Shown here one piece after another: positions 56,801 to 59,800 of a stretch of 64,000 bases of DNA. Positions within the stretch are counted from its first letter, which is position 1. Each line of letters starts with the position of its first letter. Position numbers and translations under genes: made by a program. Under the pieces are notes generated by a model. The model saw only the letters and a program-made list of their open reading frames with translations, was not told where the DNA came from and made no database searches. The stretch is from Sipunculus nudus (taxonomy: Eukaryota > Annelida > Sipuncula > Golfingiida > Sipunculidae): NCBI GenBank assembly GCA_026874595.1, contig CM049315.1, positions 67,093,916 to 67,157,915 of the forward strand, written 5' to 3'.

Positions 56801-59800
56801 TCCTCCTGGCAAGAAATTTATACCCCGAAATGTTTACCTTGATGACCTGGTCAGTGATGGTGTTGACATTGCGAATCGGAATGAGACGGGGGGGCATTCA
56901 GGTTTTCGATGATATTTGATTGGATTCTATTGGTGGACGTATAAAGATTAGGTTGATGTGAGAAACACATGAAAAATTTATTAAATGTACGTTGCAAGGA
57001 AACTGCTCCTGAAGAAAGAAACAGAATTATTCATACCTCATAAGTAGCAGTAGCAGACCCAACGGGACTCCATGCAGAGGGTCCGTATTCATTTTCAACC
57101 GCCGCAATTTTTAGCTCAGCTGACTATAAGTCATCTGAGCTATAGTCGTGGTCCATGGTCCGTCGTCCGTCCGTCTGTCTTGCCGTCCGTCCGTCCGCCC
57201 ATCCGTAGATGTGGCACCTTTTGAAACCGTAAGACCTAGGAATCCAAAATTCTGCATAATGTTAGATGTCCCATAGATCTCCTACCAAGCCGAAAACTGG
57301 GTCTTTGCAACTTCGTTCCTTTGAGAAATTAAGGAAAAACCTCAATTTTTGATTAAAAACCTATTTTCACACTTCAGGACTGCCTAATATCAAAACCAGT
57401 CATCTGTTTTTCCTCATATTTACCATAAATATTCTTCTATATAGTTCCTATTTACATGCCAGAAATTATGTCTGTATTATTTAATTTAAAAAAGTTATGG
57501 GCCCAAACATAATGCATTTTGTAAAAATTCAGGAAAGATATTTGCTCACTTAACACAAAAAATGTTAAAGCTGTGGACCTTTTTTCCAGTAATATTACTT
57601 TAATTAATCAAAATTAAATTGTATACCCAAAAAATTAGATAATAATCTTTTAATTTTTTTAAAATATTAATAAAAATAAAAAATTGGTACCTTAAATTTT
57701 GCCCAAATTTGACCATGGCACGTTTTTTCCTGTAAGTACTGTGGATTTAATTTTCACAGCATGTTTTTGTTAGCATTTCAACTGTTAACACCAAAAATTT
57801 GAAACCAGTTGATCAAAAACTGTAGGTTTTATTCCAGTTTTCAAGCACCATGTAACATATTGTTTACATCAAGCTAGATTTATGCAGTTTGCAAGAGCTC
57901 AGCTCCCCAGCTTCAGCTCTAAGTTCCTTAAATTTGGCATACAGTTAGATGACTCCAAAATCCCCTACCATGCCAAGAATTTGGTCACTAGGACTTAATA
58001 CCTTTGAGATATTAATGAAAAACTCCATTTTTCCATTAAAAACCCATTGTTACACTTCAAGACTGTCAAATATCAAAACCACTGATCTGACTTTAATCAT
58101 AAATAATATACATATTTTTCAATCTCTATGCACATGCCAGAATGATGTCAGTATTGCGTAATTGTTTTAAGTTATGGGCCCAAACATAATGCACTTTGTA
58201 AAAAATCAAGAAATATATTTACTCCCTTAACAAGGGCATTGCTGAAGCTAGAGATTTTTTTGTCAGGGATGTAACATTATTTAATCAAGATTCAATTGAA
58301 TACCCAAAATTAGTTCTGAATTTTTCAAATTTTATAAGTTATTAGTATAAAAATAAAATTAGTACCTTAAATTTTGCCCAACTGTGACCATGGCACGTTT
58401 GTTTCCCGTGAGCACTGTTGATATAATTTTCATATCATGCACACATAAGGATTTCAGCTTTTTAGTTTAGAAAGCTGAAAGAAATTGGCCAAAATTTGTA
58501 GCTTTTATTAATGTTTTTTATGAGACCCTGTCAGACTTTGGCTCTCTCCAGCCCCTCTTAAGTCTACTGTATTATGCATGCTTGAGGCAAGCATACACAG
58601 AATCCAGGCAGCTTATGGCCAGCCACAGTTGATCCAGGTGTCCAACCCAACTCATCTAGTAGTTTTAACCAACAACATAACAATAAACAATAAATTAATA
58701 AATTTTTATTGGATTTAATAACAAATTAAAGAAAAATTGAAAAGGAATTTGTTAGTTTATAATAACAGGAAATTAACTTGCAGTTACTGATGATATAAGA
58801 ATCTTGTATCAATGGGTAGAATGTCACGTATTCCAAATAACACCATGCAGTCACCTATGGCATTTTTCAGTTCAATTTTAATGATAAAGAAGGAAATCAT
58901 ATTATTCATTACTAATCATTAGGGATCTTATGAAGGAAATTAATGATAGACAAAGATGCAGTTGATAATATTAATCTAGATTCCTACTGTGTCTAGTGTG
59001 TACATTGATGTGAAATTAGTCCAAAATGAATTTTTTACAGTTATTTTTTAATATAAATAAAAGCCATAAAACCAAGTACTTATGATCATTATTTAAATGT
59101 GTGAATTTTGTATATTCTGGATTCTCAAAATCATTGTTTGGAGGAAACTGAATAAATACCAGACATGGTGCGAATACTTTGTAATTGTATTTAAATACGA
59201 ATATGATTATGTACTCCATTATAAAATTTCTTGCATAAAGAATGGGAATTCAGGTAAAAATGAAAGTATATGAATACTCGTGCAAATACTTTAAAAATGT
59301 ATTCATGAATGCATTCATGAATATATTCTTTCATATTATTTTAATAATCATTTCAGTTATAGTTCATTTTAAAAAATCATATGATTCTCTTAATATTTTT
59401 AATAAAAATTATATTTGGGACAATATTTGTAATTTTTTTTTAATAAATAGTTAAACTCTTATATTATATGTTCTGCTTATAAGTTATATGGCCAAGTCAA
59501 AATCTGTGTGACAATAGTACTCCATTTGTTAATAAAATAAATGAAATCAATCCTCTTCCCTGTCTCCAAAGGAACTATCAAAATCATACATAAGCTAAAC
59601 AACAACAACTCATAATACAGCTTATATTTATTACCACACAAAACCAGCATGTACCTCATTTCTAAATAATATTTTTTTATCGTATATAACAGCTGAGCGT
59701 CGTGACCCATAGGTCCCTTGTTTTTTCCTCATATCAGACAAATTTTGAGGCCTGACACCCAAGACACCACTCCACCCCATCCCACTCCACGCAGTTTGTG

